Positions 35,490 through 44,594 of a stretch of 64,000 bases of DNA are shown one piece after another. Position 1 is the stretch's first letter. Every line of letters starts with the position of its first letter. Both the position numbers and the translations under genes were made by a program. Origin of the DNA: Rhizobium aethiopicum (GTDB lineage: Bacteria; Pseudomonadota; Alphaproteobacteria; Rhizobiales; Rhizobiaceae); NCBI RefSeq assembly GCF_900094625.1, contig NZ_FMAJ01000004.1, positions 310,001 through 374,000 on the forward strand, in the 5' to 3' direction. The notes under the pieces are model-generated. The model searched no databases, was not told the DNA's origin, and saw only the letters and a program-made list of their open reading frames with translations.

Positions 35490-36544
35490 TGCGCATCCTC
35501 CTCGACAATTTTTCGAAGAGCTTCGGCTCGACCAAAGTCATCGAGAACATGCGTCTCGAAGTCGCGGGCGGCGAAATGCTGGCGCTGCTCGGCCCTTCCG
35601 GCTGCGGCAAGTCGACGACCCTTTTTGCCGTCTGCGGCATTCACCGCCCGACCGGTGGGCGCATCTTCTTCGGCGACCGTGACGTCACCGATCTTCCGAG
35701 CCAGTCCCGCAATGTCGGCGTCGTCTTTCAATCCTATGCGCTCTACCCGCATATGACCGTTGCCGAGAACATTGGATTTCCCCTGAAGGTAAAGGGTGCG
35801 CCTGCCGCCGAGATCCGCAAGGAGGTCGACCGCATCGCGGCGCTCGTCCAGATCGGCAACCTTATGGGACGCCGGCCCGCCGAGCTTTCCGGCGGCCAGC
35901 AGCAGCGCGTGGCGCTGGCGCGCGCGCTGATCCGCAAACCCGACGTGCTGCTGCTCGACGAACCGCTCGCCAACCTAGACGCTAAACTCCGCCTCGAAAT
36001 GCGCTCGGAAATCCGCCGCCTGCAGCGCGAGACCGGCATCACCGCCATCCTCGTCACCCACGACCAGGTCGAGGCGATGAGCATGTGCGACCGTATCGCC
36101 ATCATGAAGGAGGGCGAGATCGTCCAGATCGCCACGCCGGCCGAAATGTACAACAATCCCAAGACCGCCTTCGTCGCCGGCTTCCTCGGCAACCCGCCGA
36201 TCACCTTCCTGCGCGGGGTCCTCGATAGGGGCGCCTTCGCGATCCCGGAAAGTGAGATCCGGGTGCCGCTGCCTGACGCCATTGGTGCCGCCGAAGGCAG
36301 CAAGCTGATGCTCGGCGTCCGGCCGGAGCATTTTACGCCTGCCGGCGACGTCGCCGTGTCCGGCAAGATCACCTTCGCCGAAACGCAAGGGCGAGAAAAT
36401 CTTTACGACGTACGTCTTGCCGGCGGCCCGCTGCTGCGGTCGATCCAACCGGTGCGCCATGATATTCACGTCGGCGACGATGTCGCCTGGGGGATCGACA
36501 GCCGCGGCGTGTTCGTCTTCGACGAGAACGGAACGAGGCTCTGA
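35489..36544 (+). CDS. Sugar ABC importer ATPase, UgpC/MalK type
   Basis: A 351-residue ATPase with Walker [10 protein letters not shown] at 35-43, signature LSGGQQQR near 133, Walker B LLLDEPLANLDAKL and HDQVEAMSM with the switch histidine. The C-terminal TOBE domain contains GVRPEHF. It overlaps both its neighbours by one base (TGATG at each junction), so the importer and the following phosphodiesterase are tightly co-expressed. Confidence 0.94.
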   Translation: MRILLDNFSKSFGSTKVIENMRLEVAGGEMLALLGPSGCGKSTTLFAVCGIHRPTGGRIFFGDRDVTDLPSQSRNVGVVFQSYALYPHMTVAENIGFPLKVKGAPAAEIRKEVDRIAALVQIGNLMGRRPAELSGGQQQRVALARALIRKPDVLLLDEPLANLDAKLRLEMRSEIRRLQRETGITAILVTHDQVEAMSMCDRIAIMKEGEIVQIATPAEMYNNPKTAFVAGFLGNPPITFLRGVLDRGAFAIPESEIRVPLPDAIGAAEGSKLMLGVRPEHFTPAGDVAVSGKITFAETQGRENLYDVRLAGGPLLRSIQPVRHDIHVGDDVAWGIDSRGVFVFDENGTRL

Positions 36545-37314
36545 TGACCCGCGATTTTTCAGCATTCTTCGAACGTTACGGCTGGCCGTCGGCTAAGGGC
36601 CAGCTTCCCTTTTGCATCGGCCATCGCGGCGCCAGCGGCCTCGAACGCGAAAACACGCTCGCCGCTTTCCACCGCGCAGCAGAACTCGGTGCGGAGATGT
36701 GGGAACTCGACACACAGCTGACCGCCGACGGCGTGGTGGTCGTCTCGCACGATGATCACCTGCAACGTGTCTACGGCATCGATCGGCGCATTTCGGAAAT
36801 GACGGCTGCGGAGCTCGCCGCCCTTAACGACGTTGAGGTGCCGAGCTTTTCGGAGGTCGCCGCTCTCGCCCGCGAGACCGGGACCGGCCTCTATGTCGAG
36901 CTCAAGGGGCCGGGAACAGGCATCCGCTGCTGGCAACACCTTGTCGAGATGAATCAACGCTTTGCCTGCCTTGGCTCCTTCGATACCGCCCAAGTGCGCG
37001 AGCTCAGGGATGCGGCTTGCGATTTTCCGCTCTCCGTGCTGATCCGTGTCGGCCACGATCCGCATGCCCTCGGTGATGAGGCCGGCGCCGATGTCCTCCA
37101 TCTCTGCTGGGAAAGGGCCGGCGAACGTCCGCAGGATCTGGTGACCGATGAGCTTCTGCGTCGAGCTTTCGAGGCGGGCCGCGAGATCGTGCTCTGGCAC
37201 GAGGAGCGGCAGAGCATTCTCGACGACCTCATGAAACTACCGGTTCTCGGCATCTGCACGGATCTGCCCGATCTGATGCGGCCGCCCGTGATGAAGGAAA
37301 AAGCGCTTGGCTGA
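36544..37314 (+). CDS. ugpQ: Glycerophosphodiester phosphodiesterase (GDPD) family
   Basis: A 256-residue cytoplasmic TIM-barrel enzyme with all family motifs: HRG at 27-29, ENT at 36-38, ELD at 54-56 with the metal-binding Glu and Asp, and the catalytic HD at 69-70, then YVELKGPG near 120. It hydrolyses a phosphodiester to an alcohol and a phosphomonoester such as glycerol-3-phosphate. It is fused by a one-base overlap to the importer ATPase and overlaps the LacI gene by 8 bases. Lack of a signal peptide means cleavage after import. The symbol is by resemblance to UgpQ; the substrate here may be a different sugar phosphodiester. Confidence 0.92.
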   Translation: MTRDFSAFFERYGWPSAKGQLPFCIGHRGASGLERENTLAAFHRAAELGAEMWELDTQLTADGVVVVSHDDHLQRVYGIDRRISEMTAAELAALNDVEVPSFSEVAALARETGTGLYVELKGPGTGIRCWQHLVEMNQRFACLGSFDTAQVRELRDAACDFPLSVLIRVGHDPHALGDEAGADVLHLCWERAGERPQDLVTDELLRRAFEAGREIVLWHEERQSILDDLMKLPVLGICTDLPDLMRPPVMKEKALG

Positions 37315-38311
37315 CAGGGACAAGGGACCGCGCAAGGTAACCTCCTTCGACGTGGCGCGGGTGGCCGGCGTCTCGCGCGCCGCCGTGTCGCGCGCCTTCA
37401 CCCCGGATGCCAGCGTCTCGGCGAAAACACGTGAAAAGGTCTATCAGGCGGCCAAGGAACTCGGCTATCGGGTAAACTACCTTGCCCGAAGCCTCACCAA
37501 CAAACGCTCCGATCTCGTCGGCGTCGTCGCCGCCGGTCTCGACAATCCGTTCCGCACGCTACAGATCGAGCATCTGGCGAGAGTGCTGATCGCCCGCAAT
37601 TTCCGTCCCATCCTGCTGCCGACATCGCAGGAGGCGGATACCTCGACTGTTATCGGCCAGTTGCTGCATTACGCGGTATCCGGCGTCATCGTCACCTCGG
37701 ACGCACCGCCGACGGAAATCTGCGAGCAATGCGCGGCCGAGGGTGTGCCGATCGTGCTGATCAACAAGGGCAACGACATTCCCTTCGTCGATCGCATCAT
37801 CTCCGATGACCGAATGGCCGGCCATCTTGCAGCTACCCATCTGATCGACAGCGGTGTGCGAAAGCCCGCCGTGATGGCAGCGCCGGCCAAATCCTATACG
37901 GCTCGGCGGCGCAGCGAGGCCTTTATCGATCGCTGCAAGCAGCTTGGCGCCGAAGCACAGCACCTGCAGGTCAGGATCAACGACTACCGGAGCGGCCATG
38001 ATGCGGCGGCCGGCCTTGCCGCCTCCGGCATCGACGGGCTGTTCTGCGCCAATGACTACATGGCCTGCGGCGTGATCGACCGCATCATGCAGGGCAGGGG
38101 CCGCGACGACACGCCGCCCTTTCCCATCATTGGCCATGACGACATCCCGCAAGCCGCCTGGGATGCATACAATCTTACAACCATCCGGCAACCCTGCGAC
38201 GTGCAGGCCGAGAAGACGATAGACCTGCTCACGAGCAGGATGGCCGAGCCGGAGCTGACCGCACGTGTCGAATTCACGCCGGTGACACTGATAAAAAGAA
38301 GGACTGGGTGA
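37307..38311 (+). CDS. LacI-family transcriptional regulator
   Basis: A 334-residue repressor: helix-turn-helix at about residues 12-32 (TSFDVARVAGVSRAAVSRAF), hinge region at LGYRVNYLARSLTNKRS and a periplasmic-binding-protein-like sensor domain. The start is a TTG at 37307 with AAGGA 8 bases upstream, as no ATG fits; it overlaps the GDPD gene by 8 bases. A regulator inside the operon it controls suggests autoregulation through the palindrome at 31786-31801. The inducer is probably the imported compound or its cleavage product. Confidence 0.9.
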   Translation: MADRDKGPRKVTSFDVARVAGVSRAAVSRAFTPDASVSAKTREKVYQAAKELGYRVNYLARSLTNKRSDLVGVVAAGLDNPFRTLQIEHLARVLIARNFRPILLPTSQEADTSTVIGQLLHYAVSGVIVTSDAPPTEICEQCAAEGVPIVLINKGNDIPFVDRIISDDRMAGHLAATHLIDSGVRKPAVMAAPAKSYTARRRSEAFIDRCKQLGAEAQHLQVRINDYRSGHDAAAGLAASGIDGLFCANDYMACGVIDRIMQGRGRDDTPPFPIIGHDDIPQAAWDAYNLTTIRQPCDVQAEKTIDLLTSRMAEPELTARVEFTPVTLIKRRTG

Positions 38312-39132
38312 TGAATTCCGCATTCGATAGCGCCGCCATCCGCACGCGGATGGAAGTCGCAATCGCCATCGCCCTTGAGGTTGGACGGGAAGCGGCGCGG
38401 TCTCGGCGCGACTCGAATCCCGGCAGCCTCACGATTGAAAACAAAGGCTTGCAAGATTTCGTCACGATCGCCGACAGAAAGGCCGAGCAGGCAATCCGAG
38501 ACGGGCTCATCTCACGCTTCCCGTGCGATACCTTCATGGGAGAGGAGAGCGGCGGTCCGTCGAGCGGGACCGGCACCTGGGTCGTCGATCCGATCGACGG
38601 CACGACCAATTATATCCGCGGTTTCCGGCATTGGGGGATTTCGATCGCTTTTGTCGCCGGCGATAAGATCGAGGTCGGTGTGGTGTACGATGCCGCCGAG
38701 GACGTGGTTTTCCACGCTGTCCGCGGCGGCGGCGCCTTCAAGAATGGCCTGGCCATTCATGCGGCCGCGACCACAGATCCAGCCAACGCGCTCGTCATCC
38801 TCGGTCATTCCCGCAAGACGAGTTTCGACGATTATCTTGCACTCTCGCGGCGGCTGCATGAACGCGGCATGGACTATCGCCGCATGGGCGCAGCCGCCGT
38901 CGACCTGGTTCGCGTCGCCGAAGGTGCCGCCGATCTCTACTACGAGCGCCATCTCAATGCGTGGGACATGCTTGCCGGCGCGCTGATCGCCACAGAAGCC
39001 GGCGCGACGGTGGCGATGCCGCCGATCGACAAGCTGCTTGCGGATGGCGGGCCGGTCATGGCCCATGCGCCGGGGCTCGCCGCTGAATTCGCCTTCATCC
39101 TTGAGAGCGAGGGGCTGACAGCCGCGGGTTAG
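38311..39132 (+). CDS. Inositol-monophosphatase-family phosphatase
   Basis: A 273-residue Mg-dependent phosphatase of the IMPase/FBPase superfamily. Metal-binding motifs are complete: GEES at about 78-81, DPIDGTTN at 93-100 and AWDMLAG near 222. It overlaps the LacI stop by one base and is the last gene of the operon. In this setting it would remove phosphate from the monoester produced by the GDPD, for instance a sugar or inositol phosphate. A member of this superfamily acts on arabinose-phosphate in agrocinopine catabolism as I recall. Its 3' end overlaps the convergent gene by 4 bases. Confidence 0.92.
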   Translation: MNSAFDSAAIRTRMEVAIAIALEVGREAARSRRDSNPGSLTIENKGLQDFVTIADRKAEQAIRDGLISRFPCDTFMGEESGGPSSGTGTWVVDPIDGTTNYIRGFRHWGISIAFVAGDKIEVGVVYDAAEDVVFHAVRGGGAFKNGLAIHAAATTDPANALVILGHSRKTSFDDYLALSRRLHERGMDYRRMGAAAVDLVRVAEGAADLYYERHLNAWDMLAGALIATEAGATVAMPPIDKLLADGGPVMAHAPGLAAEFAFILESEGLTAAG

Positions 39133-39992
39133 TCGGCCATCCGCCGGCGCCAGGCGCGTTCGGTCGCCGGCGCTTCGTCGGTGGTGATCTGATCCGGCTT
39201 CAGGGCCATCAGCGCCGAAAAGTTCCGCCATTCCGGTTCGCTAAAACCAAAGCCCGGATCCTTCAGCGTAAAGGTCCAAGCGTCGACGCGTTTGCCTTCG
39301 TCCCGGCAGAGCCCGATCATGTCGAGGCCATCCTTGGCGGCATCAAGGATCAGCTGCCAGTGCAGATAGACTGTATCGGGTTCCGTCGGACCGCGCAGGT
39401 CTGCGCGCAGTTCCGTTTCGGCCGCCCTCCAACCGCTGGCCTGCCGGATAGCGTAAAGCTTTTCGGTCGGGTCGATGCCGCGCAGCAGATGCGGAAGCTT
39501 TTCCTTGACGGCCACGATGAGGTCGAGACTGCCGCCGCTGACGATCACCGAGGCGGCGATATCGCGGAAATGCACGGCAAGATGCTCGATCCCCCGGGTG
39601 CCGATGGCTTCATAATCGTCCTTCATGTCGAATTGCAGCAATGCGGCCGGATGCGTTGCCTGCATCATGTCGGCGAGGTCCTCGCTGAGGATCAGCGGCC
39701 GGCCGCCTTCCTTCATCCTGATATCGCGGAGGTCGTTGATACTCTTTTCGGCGATCGGCCCATGTCCGGTCGTTTCGCCTTCAAGCTCTTCGTCGTGCAG
39801 CACGACGAAACCTCCATCGGCGCGCACGCGAAGATCGAGCTCCATCGAGGCACCTGCTGCAAAACCCTCAGTCATCACCACCGCCGAGAACAGCGGGTCA
39901 GCGATCCGCTTGCGAAGCCGATGCCATTTCAGGCGGGTGCGATGCCCCGCATGCGAAATTTCCAGGCCCTGCGCATCCAGCAAAATCGTCAT
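39129..39992 (-). CDS. Divergent GDPD-family phosphodiesterase
   Basis: A 287-residue protein with the C-terminal half-barrel layout of GDPD. Conserved: SMELDLRVRADGGFVVLHDEEL around 50-71 with the metal-binding Glu and Asp and the catalytic His-Asp, and QFDMKDD for the later acidic motif. The N-terminal HRG...ENT block is degenerate: only a WHRLRKR segment is present near residue 24, so the first histidine-arginine pair is kept without glycine and the asparagine-threonine is absent. It is the last gene of the leftward operon with the peptide-type importer and a class V aminotransferase. A phosphodiesterase on an imported amino-containing phosphodiester is plausible; an altered activity is possible. 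Confidence 0.78.
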   Translation of the reverse strand: MTILLDAQGLEISHAGHRTRLKWHRLRKRIADPLFSAVVMTEGFAAGASMELDLRVRADGGFVVLHDEELEGETTGHGPIAEKSINDLRDIRMKEGGRPLILSEDLADMMQATHPAALLQFDMKDDYEAIGTRGIEHLAVHFRDIAASVIVSGGSLDLIVAVKEKLPHLLRGIDPTEKLYAIRQASGWRAAETELRADLRGPTEPDTVYLHWQLILDAAKDGLDMIGLCRDEGKRVDAWTFTLKDPGFGFSEPEWRNFSALMALKPDQITTDEAPATERAWRRRMAD

Positions 39993-40061
39993 CTGCGAAG
40001 TCTCCGTGACGCCACTCTCCTGCCTTGCCGAGCCGCGATTATCAAGAGCCGGACATCATAT

Positions 40062-41153
40062 TCAGGGACTGTAGGCTGCGGATATCGCCTCTGAAGCGGC
40101 GGCTATATCTGCGGGATGGCCGGCTTGCCTGAGGGCTGTGCCGTAGGCCGCGACATTCGAAAGCACTGTCTGGAATGCGGCGCGCGGACCTGTGTGGTTC
40201 AGTCGTACGAGATGGGCAGCGGCCCCGGCGCCTGCGGCCAGGTCGACCCCCAGGCGTCCGGCGGCCGCGATCAGCCCGGCTGGCGCCAACTCCCCCGGCA
40301 CCGGCACCGCCGTCACCAGATTGGAAGCCTTTGCCGCGGGCACCCATGTTCCGGCGCCGAGTGCGGTCAGCCCAGCCCGCGTCGCCGACGCCGCCAGCAC
40401 ATGGCGGGCGATGACGTCTTCTAGACCCTCGGCCTCGATGCGGTCGAGCGCTGCCTCCAGCGCAAAAAATTCCAGCGGCGCCGGCGTTCCCGGCAAGCCG
40501 CGCCTGCCATCTTCGACCCAGCTCTTCAAATCGGCCAGCGAGAGGATCGAGTCGCGCGGCCCGCCATCCTTGAGAATAAGATCCCAGGCGCGTTTGCTGA
40601 CGGAAAGCGCGGAGACGCCGGCCGGACCGCCAAGCGCCTTCTGCGGGCCAATCACCGCGACGTCAACTCCGAGAGCGTCGACCTCGAGCCGATGGCCGCC
40701 GATCGAGGCGACCGCATCGACCACGGTGACGGTGCCGCGGCTGCGGGCAAGCGCCAATATCTCGGGGAGGGGATTGAGAATGCCGCTCGCAGATTCCGCG
40801 TGAACGACAGCGAGCACGTCGATATGGGGGCTGGCGTCGAGTGCCTTGGCGACGGCCTCGATCTCGATCGGCAGGCCGGGCTCGGCGACGATATTCCGAA
40901 CGGTCGCACCGCCCCGCAGCAGCCATTGGCCGAACCAGCCGCCATAGGGACTGGAGACAATGTTGAGGGCTGAAAGGCCAGGGCGCGCGAGGCTGACAGC
41001 CGCCGCCTCCAGCGCCACCACCGCCTCTGCCTGCACCAGCAATATGTCGCCGCGGCAATGCAAGATGCGGCCGATCCTGTCGGCAAGCGTGCTGTAGCGC
41101 TCCGCGGGGTAGGAGGGCGCGCCATGCAGGGGATTCCAACCGAGATCGAACAT
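40062..41153 (-). CDS. Class V PLP-dependent aminotransferase (AGAT/AEPT-like)
   Basis: A 363-residue aminotransferase of the alanine-glyoxylate / 2-aminoethylphosphonate / ureidoglycine group. The PLP lysine is in IGPQKALGGPAG near residue 193, the cofactor aspartate in VVDAVASIGG about 27 residues earlier, and VVHAESASGILNPL supplies the usual HxExSxG motif. I prefer the ATG at 41153, which has a perfect AAGGAGG six bases before it, over the GTG at 41168. It lies between an ABC importer and a GDPD-family gene in one operon, so it probably deaminates an imported aminoalcohol, amino-sugar or amino-acid part. Donor and acceptor are not readable. Confidence 0.85.
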   Translation of the reverse strand: MFDLGWNPLHGAPSYPAERYSTLADRIGRILHCRGDILLVQAEAVVALEAAAVSLARPGLSALNIVSSPYGGWFGQWLLRGGATVRNIVAEPGLPIEIEAVAKALDASPHIDVLAVVHAESASGILNPLPEILALARSRGTVTVVDAVASIGGHRLEVDALGVDVAVIGPQKALGGPAGVSALSVSKRAWDLILKDGGPRDSILSLADLKSWVEDGRRGLPGTPAPLEFFALEAALDRIEAEGLEDVIARHVLAASATRAGLTALGAGTWVPAAKASNLVTAVPVPGELAPAGLIAAAGRLGVDLAAGAGAAAHLVRLNHTGPRAAFQTVLSNVAAYGTALRQAGHPADIAAASEAISAAYSP

Positions 41154-41164
41154 GGGCGCCTCCT

Positions 41165-41947
41165 TCACAAGGCTTCGGTCATAAGACGGGGAACGGCTGC
41201 CACAAGCGCGCGGCCGGCATCAGATTGCGGCGCGGCAATGACGGCTGCTGCCGGACCGGTCTCGACGATCCGGCCGCCATCGATGACGGCGATACGGTGC
41301 GAGACGGCGCGCACCACAGCAAGATCGTGCGAAATGAACAGACAGGCAATACCCCGTTCTTTCTGCAGATCGACCAGAAGTTCGAGAATCCTGCCGCGCA
41401 CCGTGACGTCGAGCGCCGAGGCCGCCTCGTCGAGCACCAACAGCGAGGGACGTGTGGCAATTGCGCGGGCGATCGCCACGCGTTGGCGCTGGCCACCGGA
41501 GAGCGCACGGACCGGCCGGCTGGCAAAATCGGCGGGCAGACCGACACGGTCGAGGAGCATCGCAATTTCGCCGCCCCGCCGCTCCCTCGGCACGAGTTCG
41601 TGGATCCGCAGCGGATCATCCAGCACCATGGCCACCGTCGCCAGCGGGTTGAAGGCTGCCAGCGGATCCTGGAACACCATCTGCATCCGTGCGCGTTTGC
41701 GGCGCAGCGGCGCACCGCTCAGCGCCAGCCAATCCTCTCCCTCGAAGCGGATCGCACCGGCATCGGCCGAGAGGAGCCGCAGCAAGATGCGCGACAGGGT
41801 CGATTTTCCGCTGCCAGAGGCGCCGACGAGGCCGAGCGTTTCGCCGGCGGCGATCGTCAGCGAGACATTATCGAGAGCAGCGACCCGCCGCCCGGACGAA
41901 GAAAAAACTTTCGAGACATTTTCGATGGAAAGCAGCATCGGGTTCAT
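41165..41947 (-). CDS. Peptide/opine-type ABC importer ATPase (DppF/OppF type)
   Basis: A 260-residue ATPase with Walker A GASGSGKST at 42-50, the ALSGGQRQR signature near 150 and LVLDEAASALDVTV. It lacks the long C-terminal oligopeptide domain of full-length OppF, so it is a short form. It overlaps the preceding ATPase gene by 4 bases. The two ATPases form the heterodimer that drives the DppB/C-like permeases. Confidence 0.9.
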   Translation of the reverse strand: MNPMLLSIENVSKVFSSSGRRVAALDNVSLTIAAGETLGLVGASGSGKSTLSRILLRLLSADAGAIRFEGEDWLALSGAPLRRKRARMQMVFQDPLAAFNPLATVAMVLDDPLRIHELVPRERRGGEIAMLLDRVGLPADFASRPVRALSGGQRQRVAIARAIATRPSLLVLDEAASALDVTVRGRILELLVDLQKERGIACLFISHDLAVVRAVSHRIAVIDGGRIVETGPAAAVIAAPQSDAGRALVAAVPRLMTEAL

Positions 41948-42738
41948 GCCGGCACCCCTGTGATCAGCGGCGGCGTCGTGAGGTCGCGATGGCTGGCGAT
42001 GAGGGCGGCGGTATAGTCGCTCGCCGGCGCCGAAAGCACCGAACGGACGGGACCTGTTTCGACCAGCCGCGCATTGTGAAAGACGGCGATGCGATCGACG
42101 AAGCCGGAAGCGAGCGCGATGTCATGCGTGATGAAAACAAGCGTCATGCCATCCTCGCGCACCAGCCCGTCCAGGAGATCGATAATCTGAGCCTGGACAA
42201 CGACGTCGAGTGCGCTCGTCGCCTCGTCGGCGATCAGCAGCGCAGGTTTTGCCGCGATTGCCGCCGCGATCGCCACGCGCTGGCGCTGGCCGCCGGAAAG
42301 CTGATGCGGGAAGGCCCGTAGCGCCCTTTCAGGTTGCGGCATCCGCACCCGCCCAAGCAAATCCTCAGCTCTTGCGTAGGCCTGTTTCCAGTTGAGGCCG
42401 AGATGCCGCCTGGGGCCTTCGGCGATCTGCTCGCCGATCGTGAGCACAGGATTGAGGCTGGAGCCCGGATCCTGGAAGACGAAGCCGAAATCGCGGCCGG
42501 GACGGGGCGGACGACCAAGGCCGGGCCAGCGCATTTCGCCGTCGACCCTCGCTCCCGCAGGCAAAAGACCGGCGAGCGAGCGGGCGAGTGTGCTCTTGCC
42601 GGAGCCGCTTTCGCCGATGATGGCCAGCCTCTCGCCGGCAACGATATCGAGATCGATACCATCGAGCGCGGGCGTGCCGTTTCTCCCACCTCGATAGGTG
42701 ACCGAAAGCTTCCGCAGGCTGCAGAAAATGTCGCTCAT
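41944..42738 (-). CDS. Peptide/opine-type ABC importer ATPase (DppD/OppD type)
   Basis: A 264-residue ATPase with Walker A GESGSGKST at 42-50, [13 protein letters not shown] near 150 and LLIADEATSALDVVVQ, the typical DppD/NikD sequence. FVFQDPGSSLNPVLTIGEQI is characteristic of the PepT transporter class. It overlaps permease and second-ATPase genes by 4 bases each, marking one tightly coupled unit. Confidence 0.91.
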   Translation of the reverse strand: MSDIFCSLRKLSVTYRGGRNGTPALDGIDLDIVAGERLAIIGESGSGKSTLARSLAGLLPAGARVDGEMRWPGLGRPPRPGRDFGFVFQDPGSSLNPVLTIGEQIAEGPRRHLGLNWKQAYARAEDLLGRVRMPQPERALRAFPHQLSGGQRQRVAIAAAIAAKPALLIADEATSALDVVVQAQIIDLLDGLVREDGMTLVFITHDIALASGFVDRIAVFHNARLVETGPVRSVLSAPASDYTAALIASHRDLTTPPLITGVPA

Positions 42739-43568
42739 GCCGCCCTCACGCCGTTCTCGGCCAGCGCCTTGCCGAGGCCCTCGCTGAAGAGATGGACGCC
42801 GAGCACGGTCACCGCGAGTGCGGCGCCCGGGATGACCGAGAGATAGGAGGCCGAACGCAGGACGCTGCGGCCCTCGGCGATCATCGAACCCCAGGTGGCG
42901 ATATTCGGATTGCCAAGGCCAAGAAAGGACAGTGCCGCCTCGGTGAGGATTGCGCCGGCAACGATGGTGGCGGAAAGCGCCAGCACCGGCGGCAGCGCGT
43001 TCGGCAGAACCTCGCGGAAGGCTATCTCGGCCGGATGCATGCCGATTACCCCTGCCGAGGCGACGTAATCCTGCTCGCGGATTGCCAGCACCTGCGCCCG
43101 CATCAGCCGCGCCGGATCGGCCCAGGCGCCGAGCGCGATGGCAAGAACGACGACCGGCGTCGAGACGCCGATGGTGCTGACGAAGGCAAGGGCGAGCAGG
43201 AAGGCCGGCATGATCTGGAAGGCATCGACCACACGCATCAGCGCCTCATCGACGACCCCGCCGGCAAAACCGGCTGCCATGCCGACGCAGACGCCGAGGA
43301 TCATGGCCGAAAAGGCTGCTGCAAGGCCGACCGCAAGCGAGGTGCGCGCGCCGTAGAGCAGACCGGCGAGGACATCGCGGCCAAGACGATCGGTGCCGAG
43401 GGGAAACGCCGGATCGGTGAGTGGGGCAAGCAGCGCGTGGCCGGCGATCCTCAGCGGGTCGCCGGGCGAGACGATGGGGGCAAGCAGGCCGGCTAAAAAC
43501 AGCATGATTAGGATCACAAACCCAATCATGCCTTCCGGCTGGCGCAGGAAACGCTGAAGACGACTCAT
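42735..43568 (-). CDS. Peptide/opine-type ABC importer permease (DppC type)
   Basis: A 277-residue permease with six helices. The N-terminal GDPLRIAGHALLAPLTDPAFPLGTDRLGRDVLAGLLYGARTSL contains the DppC-family GTDxxGRDVxxR signature, and the EAA loop is VIGMHPAEIAFREVLPNALPP near residue 180. It overlaps its partner permease gene and the ATPase gene by 4 bases each. Confidence 0.92.
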   Translation of the reverse strand: MSRLQRFLRQPEGMIGFVILIMLFLAGLLAPIVSPGDPLRIAGHALLAPLTDPAFPLGTDRLGRDVLAGLLYGARTSLAVGLAAAFSAMILGVCVGMAAGFAGGVVDEALMRVVDAFQIMPAFLLALAFVSTIGVSTPVVVLAIALGAWADPARLMRAQVLAIREQDYVASAGVIGMHPAEIAFREVLPNALPPVLALSATIVAGAILTEAALSFLGLGNPNIATWGSMIAEGRSVLRSASYLSVIPGAALAVTVLGVHLFSEGLGKALAENGVRAA

Positions 43569-44554
43569 GCACCGCCCTCCGAGGCGCCGATGCGCGGGTC
43601 GAGTGCGGCATAGACGAGATCGACGAGGAAGTTGACCGCGATGACGAGGACGGCACTGGTGATGACGATGCCCATCAACAGCGGCGTGTCACGGCCGTTG
43701 ACCGCCTCCTGCGCCAGCCGCCCGAAGCCGGGGATGGCAAAGACACTCTCGATCACCACGCTGCCGCCGAGCATGGCCGCCGATTGCAGCCCGAGCATGG
43801 TGACGAGCGGCAGCAGCGCATTGCGCGCGACATGGCGCAGCACGATGCGGCTGCGCGACAGACCCTTGGCGCGGGCGAAAAGCACGAAATCCAGCTTCCA
43901 GGCCTCGGCCATGCCAGCCCGCATCACCCGCAGGAACAAAGCGAGATAGATGAAGGCCAGCGCGCAGACCGGCAGGACCAGATGATCGGCAATATCAAGC
44001 GCGCGGGCAAGACCAGTCTTTCCGGACGCGATCGTCTCGATGCCGGCGATCGGAAACCAGCGCAGCTTCACCGAAAAGGCGATGCTGAGCACAAGGCCGA
44101 GCCAGAAGCTCGGAATGGCATAAACAACGAGCGAACCGATCGACAGCAGCCGGTCGCGTGCGCCGCCCGGCCGCGCGCCGGCAAGAATGCCGAGCGCCGA
44201 GCCGAGGCCGAAGGAAAGCGCAGTGGCACTCCCCATCAACAGCAGCGTGTTGGGCAGGCGCTCGGCGATCAGTTCGCCGACCGGCCGGTTGAAGGCGACC
44301 GACCAGCCGAGATCGAACCGGGCCAGCGAATAGAGATAGAGCCAGAGGCGTGCCAGCATGGACCGGTCGAGGCCGTAGCTTTCACGCAGCGACTGGATTA
44401 GTGCCGCGTCACCGCCCCCGATCGAACCGAGATAGGCGTCGACCGCATCGCCCGACGCGGATTCGAGCAGGAAAAAGGTGAAGATCACCACGATCAGCAG
44501 CACAGGAATGCTGCTGATCGCCCTGCGCCTCAGGAGGATAATTGCACGTTTCAC
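43565..44554 (-). CDS. Peptide/opine-type ABC importer permease (DppB type)
   Basis: A 329-residue permease with six helices. Landmarks of the DppB family are the LGSIGGGDAALIQSLRESYGLDRSM region after helix 1, the FDLGWSVAFNRPV motif, and the EAA loop FVLFARAKGLSRSRIVLRHVARNALLP near residue 220. It is the first membrane gene, 40 bp after the binding-protein gene. Confidence 0.92.
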   Translation of the reverse strand: MKRAIILLRRRAISSIPVLLIVVIFTFFLLESASGDAVDAYLGSIGGGDAALIQSLRESYGLDRSMLARLWLYLYSLARFDLGWSVAFNRPVGELIAERLPNTLLLMGSATALSFGLGSALGILAGARPGGARDRLLSIGSLVVYAIPSFWLGLVLSIAFSVKLRWFPIAGIETIASGKTGLARALDIADHLVLPVCALAFIYLALFLRVMRAGMAEAWKLDFVLFARAKGLSRSRIVLRHVARNALLPLVTMLGLQSAAMLGGSVVIESVFAIPGFGRLAQEAVNGRDTPLLMGIVITSAVLVIAVNFLVDLVYAALDPRIGASEGGA

Positions 44555-44594
44555 GCCGGAGAGGGCCTCTGGAAGAGAATTGCCGCCGATCCTA

